A model generated the notes under the pieces. It was not told the origin of the DNA. It saw nothing but the letters and a program-made list of their open reading frames with translations, and did not search any database. Shown piece by piece: positions 27,190 to 35,929 of a DNA stretch of 64,000 nt. The position numbers and the translations under genes are program-made. Every line of letters begins with the position of its first letter. Position 1 is the stretch's first letter. This stretch comes from Chitinophaga parva (GTDB taxonomy: Bacteria; Bacteroidota; Bacteroidia; Chitinophagales; Chitinophagaceae): positions 2,046,001-2,110,000 of the forward strand of contig NZ_QCYK01000001.1 in the NCBI RefSeq assembly GCF_003071345.1. The letters are read 5' to 3'.

Positions 27190-29136
27190 ATGTCCGCTAG
27201 ATTCCTACTATGGTTCGGGTTACTGCTGACCGCCGCCACAGGCGCCAGCGCCCAGGATGATGCCACTGTTATGCGTAGTATCGACTCCATCCACAAGATG
27301 CCGGCCGATACTAACCGTGTGCGGGCCCTCATCAGCCATGGGCGGGAATGGTCCGCATATTTTGAACATAAGAAAACAGACAACAGCTTCTGGCAGGAGG
27401 CCATCTCCCTGTCCCAGCAACTCCGCTACTACCGCGGCCTGGCCGATGTGTACAATGAACTGGGCACCTCCAAAAGGAACCGCTCCCAGTACATCCTGGC
27501 GGCAGACTACCACGAGAAGGCCGCCAAGTACGCCGAAGAAACCAGGGACGACCACCTGCTGGCCCAGTCGCTCAATAACGCCGGGGTGGACTACCGCCGC
27601 CTGGACAATCTTGAAAAAGCGTTTGACTACCACTTCCGTGCCCTGCAGCTGGCGGAGAAGATCAATGACTTGCGCAATATCTGCGTGGCCACCAACAGCA
27701 TTGGGAACATAGAACTTACGGACGGTAAAAATGAAGACGCTATCGCCCAGTTCAACCGCTCCCTGCGCCTGGAAGAAGCAGCCCATAACCCGCTGGGCAT
27801 CGCCATCAACCTGGGAAACCTGGGGTACGCGTACCAGGCCCTGCACAAAACGGACCTGGCCATCGACTATTTCAAACGTTCCCTCGCGGCCAACGAGGAG
27901 ATGAAGAACAATACCGGTATCGTGATCTGCTACAACGCCCTGGGCGCTGCTTACCAGGACAAAAAGGATTACACCACGGCCATGGAATACCTGCAAAAGG
28001 CCCTGGCCGTGAATGACCAGGTGGATGACAAAATTCACGTGGCAGAAAGTTACCTTAGCATAGGCAAGCTGCTGGCCAAACAGGGCAAACATGAAGAGGC
28101 CCTGGCCAATATGCAGCAATCTGTGAACATCAGCCGGCAGTGGGGCTTCAAATCCATGCTGGTGGATGCTTACCAGGCCCTGGCAGATGAATACAAGGCC
28201 ACCCGGGATTTTGAAAGATCCCTGGAAGCCATGAACCATTCCCTTACGTACAAGGATAGCCTCATTGATGATAAATCTGCTACAGCACTGGCCCAGATGC
28301 ATACCATTTACGCAGTGGACCAGAAAGATAACCAGATCAAAAGCCTGGAACATGACAACCAGGTGAGTGAGCTGAAACGCAAACGGAATGTGATCGTGGT
28401 GTTCTCCCTGGTGATCTTCACCATTGCGCTCATTGTGGGCGGTTTCTTTTACATCCGCCACCGCAACCTGAAGGTAAATCGGCGTACCTTGCAGCTGGAG
28501 CTCCGCTCCCTGCGCGCGCAGATGAACCCTCACTTTATCTTTAATTCGCTCAGTTCCATTCACCGCTATATCTGGAGCAATAACCAGGAAGAGGCCTCGG
28601 ACTACCTGACCAAGTTTTCCCGGCTGATGCGCATGATCCTGGATAACACCCAGCATACATTCATCCCGCTGAACAAGGAACTGGAATCGCTGCAGCTATA
28701 CCTGGACCTGGAGTCCCTGCGTTGCAGCCACGCTTTTGAATACCACATCAACGTAGCGGATGATATTAATGGAGAAGAGGTGCTGATACCGCCCATGATC
28801 ATACAGCCCTACGTGGAAAACGCCATCTGGCATGGCCTGGTGCACCGCCCGGAAAAAGGCCGGCTGGACATAGCGATCAAGGTGGAAGGCAGGCTGATGA
28901 CCTGCACCGTTACCGATAATGGAATAGGCCGTAAACTGGCCATGGATATAAAAGAAAAGAAAGGCAAAGCGCATAATTCCATGGGCATGAAAGTGACCAT
29001 GGGCAGGATAGAACTGATCCGGAAGATGAACAATTCCAAAGAGACCAACGTAAAGATCAATGACCTGGAAGATGCCCAGGGGAACGCCGCTGGTACTGAG
29101 GTTGTGGTAGTGCTACCCGTGGAGTTTATTTTTTAA
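27190..29136 (+). CDS. TPR-containing sensor histidine kinase, LytS/YehU type
   Basis: A 648-residue kinase. The start at 27190 gives a signal peptide (FLLWFGLLLTAATGASA); the 28-codon upstream extension lacks one. About eight TPR repeats follow (for example DLAIDYFKRSLAANEE and YTTAMEYLQKALAVND) and should lie in the periplasm. A single membrane helix (VIVVFSLVIFTIALIVGGFF) leads to the cytoplasmic His_kinase domain with the phospho-acceptor motif RAQMNPHFIFNSLSSI. The HATPase domain has IQPYVENAIWHGL and VTDNGIGR. The LytTR regulator follows after eight bases, so this is a two-component pair. TPRs often sense peptides or envelope components; the signal is unknown. Confidence 0.92.
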   Translation: MSARFLLWFGLLLTAATGASAQDDATVMRSIDSIHKMPADTNRVRALISHGREWSAYFEHKKTDNSFWQEAISLSQQLRYYRGLADVYNELGTSKRNRSQYILAADYHEKAAKYAEETRDDHLLAQSLNNAGVDYRRLDNLEKAFDYHFRALQLAEKINDLRNICVATNSIGNIELTDGKNEDAIAQFNRSLRLEEAAHNPLGIAINLGNLGYAYQALHKTDLAIDYFKRSLAANEEMKNNTGIVICYNALGAAYQDKKDYTTAMEYLQKALAVNDQVDDKIHVAESYLSIGKLLAKQGKHEEALANMQQSVNISRQWGFKSMLVDAYQALADEYKATRDFERSLEAMNHSLTYKDSLIDDKSATALAQMHTIYAVDQKDNQIKSLEHDNQVSELKRKRNVIVVFSLVIFTIALIVGGFFYIRHRNLKVNRRTLQLELRSLRAQMNPHFIFNSLSSIHRYIWSNNQEEASDYLTKFSRLMRMILDNTQHTFIPLNKELESLQLYLDLESLRCSHAFEYHINVADDINGEEVLIPPMIIQPYVENAIWHGLVHRPEKGRLDIAIKVEGRLMTCTVTDNGIGRKLAMDIKEKKGKAHNSMGMKVTMGRIELIRKMNNSKETNVKINDLEDAQGNAAGTEVVVVLPVEFIF

Positions 29137-29144
29137 TCATTTTT

Positions 29145-29921
29145 ATGCTACCCATGAGTGAGATCAAAGCCCTTATTGTAGACGACGAGCAGCATTGTAT
29201 TGAAGCACTGCAAACCATGCTGCAGAAAAAGTGCCCCGGCGTAACGGTAGTGGCGGGGGCGCGCAGCGTAAAGGAAGCCCGCACCCTGGTGGAGGAGCTG
29301 CAGCCGGACCTGGTGTTCCTGGATGTGGAAATGCCGCACCAGAACGGTTTTGAGCTGCTAAAGCTTTTTGATAAGATCAATTTTGATGTGATCTTCACCA
29401 CGGCCTATGAGCAGTATGCGCTGAAAGCCATCAAGTTCAACGCCCTGGACTACCTGCTGAAACCCTTCAGCATCAAGGAACTGCAGGATGCCATTGAAAA
29501 GTTCAGGGAGAAGCGGAGTGGCAGCCTGCCCCGGGAGGCCAACGATTCCCCGCTGGAAGTGTTCCTGCAGAACATGAAGACGTTGCAGCAAAACCACAAG
29601 AAGATAGCCCTGCCTACCATCAATGGCCTGGTGTTCATGCCGGTGCAGAATATTGTGCGCTGTGAGTCTACCGGTAATTACACCAAGATCTTTTTTACAG
29701 ACAAGAAACACCTCATGGTATCAAAGCCCCTGAAGGAATTTGAAGAGCTGCTCACGGACATAAATTTTTTCAGGATCCATAATAGTCACCTCATCAACTT
29801 GCAGCAGATGCAGTCATACATCCAGGGTGAGGGCGGGTTTGCGCTGATGAGTGATGGCACACAGGTAGAAGTATCGCGGCGCAGAAAGGCAGAATTCCTG
29901 AAAAAGGCCATGCATTTTTAG
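29145..29921 (+). CDS. LytTR-family response regulator
   Basis: A 258-residue regulator (or 255 from the second ATG at 29154). The receiver domain has the acidic patch in ALIVDDEQH, phospho-acceptor Asp in LVFLDVEMPHQNG and Lys in DYLLKPFSIKEL. The C-terminal DNA-binding LytTR domain spans about 160-258, with NIVRCESTGNYTKIFF, FFRIHNSHLINL and the final EVSRRRKAEF. LytTR domains bind short direct repeats; the targets are unknown. It is co-transcribed with the TPR sensor kinase eight bases upstream. A bidirectional terminator closes the operon. Confidence 0.94.
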   Translation: MLPMSEIKALIVDDEQHCIEALQTMLQKKCPGVTVVAGARSVKEARTLVEELQPDLVFLDVEMPHQNGFELLKLFDKINFDVIFTTAYEQYALKAIKFNALDYLLKPFSIKELQDAIEKFREKRSGSLPREANDSPLEVFLQNMKTLQQNHKKIALPTINGLVFMPVQNIVRCESTGNYTKIFFTDKKHLMVSKPLKEFEELLTDINFFRIHNSHLINLQQMQSYIQGEGGFALMSDGTQVEVSRRRKAEFLKKAMHF

Positions 29922-30083
29922 CCGCCATTTATCCGGTAGATGCTGCCGTTTACCTTTAATAAACCGCCACTTATTAATTAGGTGTTGTACTAGCTTTTTC
30001 CAAAGTATACTTTTGAACAGGAATTCAATACACTCTGTATAAAAGATTTTTAAGTTGCATATCTGCAGCAAATAACCCCAAAG

Positions 30084-30113
30084 AAAAAAGGCACCTGTAA
30101 GGGTGTCTTTTTT
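30084..30113. terminator. Bidirectional intrinsic terminator
   Basis: Twelve-base-pair stem (30084-30095 with 30102-30113, one G-T), with A and T runs on either side. It serves the LytTR operon and the convergent ispH gene. Confidence 0.8.
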
Positions 30114-30140
30114 GTTTAAGACCTTGCACAAACGCAGGCG

Positions 30141-31349
30141 CTACACCGCTGCTTCCAGTTGTTCTTCTACATTATAAAACCGGGCAATCCGGCGGATCAC
30201 GCCTTCTACCAGGGCGTCCGGGCAGGAGGCCCCGCTGGTCACCAGGATGCTTACCGGGCCTTGTTCCGGCAGGAAGTTATTGCTGTGCAGTTCCTGCTTA
30301 TGGTGGAAATCGTAATGCAGGATCTCGTTTTTTGACAGTATTTTTTCTTCGGAGGAAATGAAGTAAGTGGGTAGTTGTTCTTCACACAGTTCTACCAGGT
30401 GGGAAGTGTTGGAACTGTTATAACCACCTACCACGATGGCCAGGTCTGCCGGCTGCTGCAGCATGCCGGTTACGGCGCTCTGGTTATCATTGGTGGCGTA
30501 GCACAGCGTATCGCGGGTATCGGCAAAGCGCTCACCGATGTTTTCCGGCTGGAAGTGCTGTTGCATTACTTCCTTAATGAAGTCTGCAATGGCCTGGGTC
30601 TCCGTGGCCAGCATGGTGGTCTGGTTTACCACGCCTACACGCTGCAGGTGTTTGGTTACATCAAAGCCGGTGGAGTACTGGCCCTTGAAACGCTCGTAAA
30701 ACAATTCCGGCGCGTGTTCGCCGGTGATGAAGCCGGCCAGCAGGCGGGCTTCCGCCATGTCTTTTACCACCACGGTGGGCGTACCTGCCTGGCTGTGGGA
30801 GAAGGTGGCGCGGGTTTCTTCATGACCCGGCTTACCATGCACTACTACGGTATAATCTTTCTGGCCAATCTGCCCGGCCTTGTTCCATACCCTTTCCACG
30901 AAGGGGCAGGTAGTATTGTATTGCAGCGGTGCAATGCCCAGGGCGGTGAGCCTGGCTTCAATTTCCAGGGTGGTGCCAAAGGCGGGGATGATCACGATAT
31001 CGTCTGCTTTCAGTGTTTCCCAGGGAATGAGCTGGCGCCCGGTGGTGTCCATCAGGAACTGTACGCCCCGGCTCAGCAGGTCACTGTTCACATGGGGGTT
31101 GTGGATCATTTCACTGAGCAGGAAGATGCGTTTGCCCGGGTTTTCTTCGATGGTGCGGAAAGCGATCTCAATGGCATTTTCCACGCCGTAGCAAAACCCG
31201 AAGTGGCGGGCCAGCAGGATGCGCACAGCACCCAGGTCCAGGATGGTGGGGGTAAAGTCCTTCTTCATCCGGTCCTGCTCCTTGCGGCGGGCCTTGATGG
31301 CGCTAATGAGCGGGCTGCGGTATATTACGGGTACTTCAAATGTTTTCAT
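30141..31349 (-). CDS. ispH: 4-hydroxy-3-methylbut-2-enyl diphosphate reductase
   Basis: A 402-residue iron-sulfur enzyme, last step of the MEP isoprenoid pathway, giving IPP and DMAPP. The three conserved cluster cysteines are visible in HFGFCYGVENA, TCPFVERVW and GASCPDALVEGVI. At about 400 residues, with motifs such as EMIHNPHVNSDLL, it resembles the longer cyanobacterial/plant-type IspH rather than the roughly 316-residue E. coli form. The start MKTFEVPVIYRSPLI was chosen because the 29-codon upstream extension has no family resemblance. It is transcribed alone between two terminators. Confidence 0.95.
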   Translation of the reverse strand: MKTFEVPVIYRSPLISAIKARRKEQDRMKKDFTPTILDLGAVRILLARHFGFCYGVENAIEIAFRTIEENPGKRIFLLSEMIHNPHVNSDLLSRGVQFLMDTTGRQLIPWETLKADDIVIIPAFGTTLEIEARLTALGIAPLQYNTTCPFVERVWNKAGQIGQKDYTVVVHGKPGHEETRATFSHSQAGTPTVVVKDMAEARLLAGFITGEHAPELFYERFKGQYSTGFDVTKHLQRVGVVNQTTMLATETQAIADFIKEVMQQHFQPENIGERFADTRDTLCYATNDNQSAVTGMLQQPADLAIVVGGYNSSNTSHLVELCEEQLPTYFISSEEKILSKNEILHYDFHHKQELHSNNFLPEQGPVSILVTSGASCPDALVEGVIRRIARFYNVEEQLEAAV

Positions 31350-31400
31350 CTTAATGGCTATAGGGTTGCAAGATACGAATTGTGGACACACGCGTTTAGC

Positions 31401-31430
31401 AAAAAGGCGCCGGGATGTACCTGGCGCCTT
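31401..31430 (-). terminator. Intrinsic terminator of the rhomboid gene
   Basis: Eleven-base-pair stem (31404-31414 with 31420-31430, one wobble), followed on the minus strand by a U-run. Confidence 0.8.
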
Positions 31431-31459
31431 CCACATTGGCCGCAGGCCAATAACTTATA

Positions 31460-32383
31460 TCAGTTTTCTTTGCTGAATTTTTCCAGGAAGGCCTTTTCAT
31501 CGCTGCTCAGGCTCTGGTAGCCCCTTTCATTGATCTTGTCCAGCAGCTCATCTACCCGGAGCTGGGGATTCTCCTCCCGCTTCACTACCCGCAGGGGCGA
31601 TTTTTTAGGTTTGAAATTGCCCGCCCTGCGCTTTGCCTGCACCTTGGGCTTCAGGGCAATGCGGGGGCGGTTACCCAGTTTGTCGAAAATATATACCAGC
31701 GGGGTGGAGATGTCATGGCCGGCCTGTAACAGTTTTATGTAGCCAAAGCCCAGCAGGGCGCCACCCAGGTGAGAGCCAAGGCCGCCGGGATTGCCGCCGG
31801 ACATGGTGAGCAGGTCAATGACCACGATGGCCAGTGCCAGCCATTTCAGCTTCACCGGGCCTATGAGCAGGAGCCCTATTTCATAGTTAGGTGTGAGCGT
31901 GGCCTGTGCCACCAGTAAGCACATCACGGAAGCAGATGCCCCGATCAGCGTGGCCGCACCGGCGGCGGGCCGTAAGGCTGGCAGGTAATTGAACAGCAGT
32001 ACGAACACGAGACCACCTGCCAGGCCGCCCATCAGGTAGAGGGGCAGTACGCGCTGGTTACCCAGGAAGGAGCGGAACAGGTTTCCAAACCAGTAAAGGT
32101 TCAGCATATTAAAAAAGAGGTGAAGCAATCCTTCGTGGGTGAACATGTAGGTAAACAAACCCCAGGGCTGGCGCAGTAAAACCGGGAAGGAGGCGTGGAG
32201 TGCCAGTTGGGTATCTGCAAAGTTCTCCGCCGCTTCCATGGCAGGGGAGGCAGAGGCCCAGGCGATGAGGCTGATAATGCCCAGCACTAAAAATACCACG
32301 ATATTCCAAAACAGCAGGTGATTGACGGTATTGCCCTGTTTAAGCCAATACTTTATGTCAGATTGAAAAGAGGTCCCGTTCAT
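31460..32383 (-). CDS. Rhomboid-family intramembrane serine protease
   Basis: A 307-residue integral membrane protease. About six membrane helices span residues 22-220. The catalytic pair is Ser150 in LIGASASVM and His205 in GLGSHLGGALLGFGY, with the conserved HEGLLHLFFNMLNLYWFG in helix 2. A basic cytoplasmic linker leads to a short C-terminal domain (LRVDELLDKINERGYQSLSS) of the DUF6576 type. Rhomboids cleave transmembrane segments of substrates; the bacterial role is mostly unknown. The initiation region contains no clear promoter. It is the only gene before the terminator, with ispH next on the same strand. Confidence 0.92.
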   Translation of the reverse strand: MNGTSFQSDIKYWLKQGNTVNHLLFWNIVVFLVLGIISLIAWASASPAMEAAENFADTQLALHASFPVLLRQPWGLFTYMFTHEGLLHLFFNMLNLYWFGNLFRSFLGNQRVLPLYLMGGLAGGLVFVLLFNYLPALRPAAGAATLIGASASVMCLLVAQATLTPNYEIGLLLIGPVKLKWLALAIVVIDLLTMSGGNPGGLGSHLGGALLGFGYIKLLQAGHDISTPLVYIFDKLGNRPRIALKPKVQAKRRAGNFKPKKSPLRVVKREENPQLRVDELLDKINERGYQSLSSDEKAFLEKFSKEN

Positions 32384-32406
32384 ATTACATGGGAAATTAG
32401 CATAAA

Positions 32407-32414
32407 TAACTTTG
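32407..32414 (+). promoter_or_regulatory. Possible promoter in the rhomboid-rpsA intergenic region
   Basis: TAACTTTG matches TAnnTTTG but no -33 element is visible. It would transcribe the long region ahead of rpsA. Confidence 0.3.
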
Positions 32415-32435
32415 ATTCTAATGCGGAGTGCGGCT

Positions 32436-32463
32436 AAAAAAATGCCAACTTTTTATTGGCATT
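32436..32463 (-). terminator. Minus-strand terminator with no assigned gene
   Basis: Eight-base-pair stem (32441-32448 with 32456-32463), loop of seven, followed on the minus strand by seven U. No minus-strand gene precedes it, so it may end an unrecognised short RNA or protect the rhomboid gene from antisense read-through. Confidence 0.55.
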
Positions 32464-32542
32464 CTTCGGGCCCGGAAAGCCAGACAAGCTGCCATGTTTT
32501 CACGGGTTTGTACAACGTAAAATGGGGCTAGGAGCGGTTTTC

Positions 32543-32593
32543 TCCGGGGCTGCCAGCATTTTGAAAAGTTACGAATTTTTTGGCAGCCCCGGA
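32543..32593. repeat. Perfect 13-bp inverted repeat in the rpsA upstream region
   Basis: TCCGGGGCTGCCA at 32543-32555 is perfectly inverted at 32581-32593 around a 25-base AT-rich loop. It lies about 150 bases before the rpsA promoter element. Confidence 0.6.
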
Positions 32594-32739
32594 TGTGAAA
32601 ATTTTGTAAAAGGTGACGGGCGAAGCCAGTTTGACAAAACAATATGCCCCTGGCATTAAAAGTTAAAATGTTTTGTAAAGCCCTGTTTTTCAATATGCTT
32701 ATCCTGCAAAAAAGTGATGGAATTTCGGGGGGAATGGCG

Positions 32740-32747
32740 TATCTTTG
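32740..32747 (+). promoter_or_regulatory. rpsA promoter -7 element
   Basis: TATCTTTG matches TAnnTTTG, 65 bases upstream of the TTG start. Confidence 0.55.
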
Positions 32748-32812
32748 CAGACCTTTTGAAACCCAATACGGACAAAACCGTGTTGAATTAAAACTCTCAA
32801 AGGGCAAATATT

Positions 32813-34717
32813 TTGGCAGAAAACAATATTTCTAACACTGAAAACGCTGAACAACAGCCGCAGGCAACCGCCCCGGAAGCTACAGCGACAACAAAAGCAC
32901 CTGTTGTAGAAACCGCTCATGATGATTTTGACTGGAGCGTAGACAAAAGAAACGTTTCTTCTTATTCCAAAGAAGAACAAGCCAAGTATGACAAGACGTA
33001 TGACAGCACTTTCAAAGTGATCGAAGAAAACGCCCTGTTGTCTGGTACCATCGTAGGTCTGACCAAGACCGACGTGGTGATCAACATCGGTTTCAAATCC
33101 GATGGCCTGATCTCTCTGAATGAATTCCGTGATCTGCAGGGTGGTATCCGCATCGGTGACGAAGTGGAAGTACTCGTGGTAGAGAAAGAAGACAGAGATG
33201 GTAACCTGCACCTGAGCCGCAAACAGGCACGTCAGCAACGTGCATGGGAGCGCATCGTGGAAGTATACCGTACCGGCGAAGTGGTTACTGGTACCGTTAC
33301 CAGCAAAACCAAAGGCGGCCTGATCGTGGACGTTTACGGCATGGAAACCTTCCTGCCTGGTTCCCAGATCGACGTGAAACCGGTTACCGACTACGACCAG
33401 TTCGTAGGCAAAACGATGGAGTTCAAGGTAGTGAAGGTGAACGAAGCTATCCGCAACGCCGTAGTATCTCACAAAGCCCTGATCGAAAGCGACATCGAAC
33501 AGCAGCGTGTGGACATCATCTCCAAACTGGAGAAAGGTCAGGTACTGGAAGGTACCATCAAGAACATCACCGACTTCGGTGCGTTCATCGACCTGGGTGG
33601 CCTGGACGGTCTGCTCTATATCACCGACATCAGCTGGGGCCGTATCTCTCACCCGAGCGAAGTGCTCTCCATGGATCAGAAGATCAACGTGGTGGTACTG
33701 GACTTCGACGACGAGAAGAAACGCATCAGCCTGGGTTACAAACAACTGACCCCGCACCCCTGGGATACCCTGCCTGCAACCATTGCAGAAGGTGCCAAGG
33801 TGAAAGGCAAAGTAGTGAACATCGAAGATTACGGTGCATTCCTGGAAATCCTGCCCGGCGTAGAAGGCCTGGTACACGTTTCCGAAATCAGCTGGGCTTC
33901 CACCCCCATCAACGCCAAAGAGTTCTTCAAACTGGGCGAAGAGTACGAAGCAGTGGTAGTTACCCTGAGCAAGGAAGAGCGTAAGATGTCTCTCTCCATC
34001 AAGCAACTGACAGAAGATCCCTGGTCTACTATCGAAACCAAGTTCCCGCTGGAAAGCCGTCATAAAGGTATCGTGAAGAACATCACTCCCTATGGCGTGT
34101 TCGTAGAGCTGCAGACCGGTATCGGTGGTATGATCCACATTTCCGACCTGAGCTGGATCAAACGCTTTAACCACCCGAGCGAATACACCAAGGTTGGTAA
34201 CGAGATCGACGTAGTGATCCTGGGTATTGACAAGGACAACCGCAAGTTGAGCCTCGGTCACAAACAGATCGAAGAAGATCCCTGGAACACCTTTGAAACC
34301 ATCTTCCCGATCGGTTCCATCCACGAAGGTACTGTTGTGAAGAAGGATGAGAAAGGCGCTACCGTGCAGCTGCAATACGGCCTGGAAGCTTACGCTCCCG
34401 CCCGCCACCTGCGCACGGAAGATGAAAAGCCGATCAACGTTGAAGACGTGAAAGAATTCCAGATCATCGAATTCGATCGCAGCGAAAAACGCATCCTGGT
34501 TTCTCACACCAAGGTTTGGGAACAGGCTAAACACGAAGAAAAAGAAGCCGTTCAGAAGGAAAAACGTGCTGAGGCAGACAAGACCCGTAAGGCTGTTAAG
34601 AACATCCAGGCCAAGGTAGAAAAAACTACCCTCGGTGACCTGGGCGCCCTGGCAGAACTGCGTGAGAAGCTGAAACAGAACGAAGGCGACGAAAAAACAG
34701 AAGGTGCTGCTGAGTAA
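32813..34717 (+). CDS. rpsA: 30S ribosomal protein S1
   Basis: A 634-residue S1 protein that binds mRNA on the ribosome. After a Gln/Ala/Thr-rich acidic N-terminus, about six S1 RNA-binding repeats follow (for example GTIKNITDFGAFIDLGGLDG, GKVVNIEDYGAFLEILPGVE, GIVKNITPYGVFVELQTG), with a Lys/Glu-rich tail. The start is unusual: the frame has a TAA at 32789-32791, the only plausible start after it is TTG at 32813, and the first internal Met lies far inside. An AAAGGG at 32799-32804, eight bases before the TTG, looks like a Shine-Dalgarno sequence, which is rare in this phylum. It is a single gene with a strong terminator. Confidence 0.95.
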   Translation: MAENNISNTENAEQQPQATAPEATATTKAPVVETAHDDFDWSVDKRNVSSYSKEEQAKYDKTYDSTFKVIEENALLSGTIVGLTKTDVVINIGFKSDGLISLNEFRDLQGGIRIGDEVEVLVVEKEDRDGNLHLSRKQARQQRAWERIVEVYRTGEVVTGTVTSKTKGGLIVDVYGMETFLPGSQIDVKPVTDYDQFVGKTMEFKVVKVNEAIRNAVVSHKALIESDIEQQRVDIISKLEKGQVLEGTIKNITDFGAFIDLGGLDGLLYITDISWGRISHPSEVLSMDQKINVVVLDFDDEKKRISLGYKQLTPHPWDTLPATIAEGAKVKGKVVNIEDYGAFLEILPGVEGLVHVSEISWASTPINAKEFFKLGEEYEAVVVTLSKEERKMSLSIKQLTEDPWSTIETKFPLESRHKGIVKNITPYGVFVELQTGIGGMIHISDLSWIKRFNHPSEYTKVGNEIDVVILGIDKDNRKLSLGHKQIEEDPWNTFETIFPIGSIHEGTVVKKDEKGATVQLQYGLEAYAPARHLRTEDEKPINVEDVKEFQIIEFDRSEKRILVSHTKVWEQAKHEEKEAVQKEKRAEADKTRKAVKNIQAKVEKTTLGDLGALAELREKLKQNEGDEKTEGAAE

Positions 34718-34748
34718 TTAGCGCCCCGTTTGTTTTAAAATAATAAAG

Positions 34749-34778
34749 AGCCCTGGGTGAAAGCCCGGGGCTTTTTTT
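34749..34778 (+). terminator. Intrinsic terminator of rpsA
   Basis: Ten-base-pair stem (34749-34758 with 34763-34772, wobbles allowed), GAAA loop, then seven T. Confidence 0.9.
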
Positions 34779-34821
34779 GTGGGGGAATGTGAAGGATAAA
34801 AAATGGTGGAGGAGGGGCAAT

Positions 34822-34852
34822 AAAAAAGGCCCGCGCTTCCCGCACAGGCCTT
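34822..34852 (-). terminator. Probable terminator of the HAD gene
   Basis: AAGGCC and GGCCTT arms (34826-34831 and 34847-34852) with an inner GCG/CGC, followed on the minus strand by U6. Confidence 0.55.
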
Positions 34853-34881
34853 CCTGTTTTTTACAAAAACATGCGCGCTCC

Positions 34882-35538
34882 CTATTGCAAACCCGCCAGC
34901 GTTTCCTCATTAAACTCCAGCAGGCTTTTCAACCGAATATCCGCCAGCCCAAATCTGGGCTGTGCCCGCACATGCTCATCCGGCACCACAACTACCTTCA
35001 TCCTGGCGGCCTTGGCAGCTGTCATCCCGGCAGCAGAATCTTCAAAGGCCAGGCATTGCAGCACATCACTACCCAGTGCCTTGGCGCAGGAAATGTACAC
35101 CGCCGGGTGGGGCTTGCCATTGCTCTCAAACTCCGCAGAGGTCACCGCATCAAAGTAAGAACGGATATTGAAATGATCCAGCACCGCATCAATGAGGCGC
35201 ATGGGAGAGGAGGAGGCCAGGCCGATCTTGAAAGGACGCTGCCTGAAAAAATCCAGGATATACTGCATTCCTTCCATGGGCCTGCCCTTTTCCAGGATCT
35301 TGCGGGTCACCGTGTCGAGGATATCATTGGTCACCTTATCCGGTGAGTCGCTTTCCCATTTGAAATGATTGTGCCAGTAGGTCACTACTTCCTGCGTGCG
35401 CAGGCCGGTGGTCTGGGCATACTGCTCTTTGGTCAGGTTTACGCCGAGCTTCGCAAATACTTCCTGCATGGCCTCGGCCCAGAGCGGCTCTGAGTCGATC
35501 AGTAGGCCATCCATGTCAAAAATTACCGTATTGATCAT
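34882..35538 (-). CDS. HAD-superfamily sugar-phosphate phosphatase (HxpB/beta-PGM-like)
   Basis: A 218-residue cytoplasmic phosphatase. Motif I is VIFDMDGLLIDSEP (nucleophile and acid Asp), motif II GLASSSPMRLID, motif III Lys in ESNGKPHPAVY, and motif IV LAFEDSAAGMTAA. The helical cap and the motif I context match the beta-phosphoglucomutase/2-deoxyglucose-6-phosphatase group, closest in feel to hexitol phosphatase HxpB. Substrate is a guess. Transcribed alone from a promoter matching the consensus on the minus strand (35559-35566). It converges with rpsA. Confidence 0.88.
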   Translation of the reverse strand: MINTVIFDMDGLLIDSEPLWAEAMQEVFAKLGVNLTKEQYAQTTGLRTQEVVTYWHNHFKWESDSPDKVTNDILDTVTRKILEKGRPMEGMQYILDFFRQRPFKIGLASSSPMRLIDAVLDHFNIRSYFDAVTSAEFESNGKPHPAVYISCAKALGSDVLQCLAFEDSAAGMTAAKAARMKVVVVPDEHVRAQPRFGLADIRLKSLLEFNEETLAGLQ

Positions 35539-35558
35539 TGTATCGTTTTTTGCCGCCG

Positions 35559-35566
35559 CAAAGATA
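35559..35566 (-). promoter_or_regulatory. HAD gene promoter -7 element
   Basis: Reads TATCTTTG on the minus strand, 20 bases ahead of the start codon. Confidence 0.5.
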
Positions 35567-35814
35567 CTATGAAGTTTTTCCGCGTTTTGTCATTTTAGCA
35601 AGTTCCGGCAACCGGGCGAGGACGGTATAACCCCAGGTTATATACCATAACCAAATTGAATGTAGGGCAGGCCCCGGCCAGGCATTGCCCGGAAACCGGC
35701 TGTAAGCCGCCGTGGTAAAGGCCCCGGGAGAACCGGGCTCCATCCCGGGGCTCCCCCCATCCCGGCTGCTTCGCGGATTTGCAAAAACAGGGGCCTTTTT
35801 TTGATCAACTTTCT
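35567..35814. other. GC-rich structured intergenic region
   Basis: No gene. It contains several hairpins: 35721-35729 with 35743-35751 (nine perfect pairs) and an imperfect GGTATAACC/GGTTATATACC near 35620-35645. An AGGCCCC near 35719 could also pair with GGGGCCTTTTTTT near 35792, giving a terminator-like end before the reductase promoter. CCCGG/CCGGG words recur. Confidence 0.4.
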
Positions 35815-35845
35815 TTTGGATTGTACCCCCGGTTCCTTACATTTG
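35815..35845 (+). promoter_or_regulatory. Promoter of the sulfite/nitrite reductase operon
   Basis: TTTG at 35815-35818, 19 bases, then TACATTTG at 35838-35845: a full match to the Bacteroidota consensus, 84 bases before the ATG. Confidence 0.75.
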
Positions 35846-35929
35846 TATTAGTCTACTAAATAGATGGGAAATAGAGGCTTACTAGGTCAAATCAAACCGA
35901 ACTAAAATTTACCACCGAAATCGTTTATC

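Noticed and set aside
32644..32835. Open frame overlapping the rpsA start
   Set aside because: It covers the promoter and leader of rpsA in another frame and looks non-coding.
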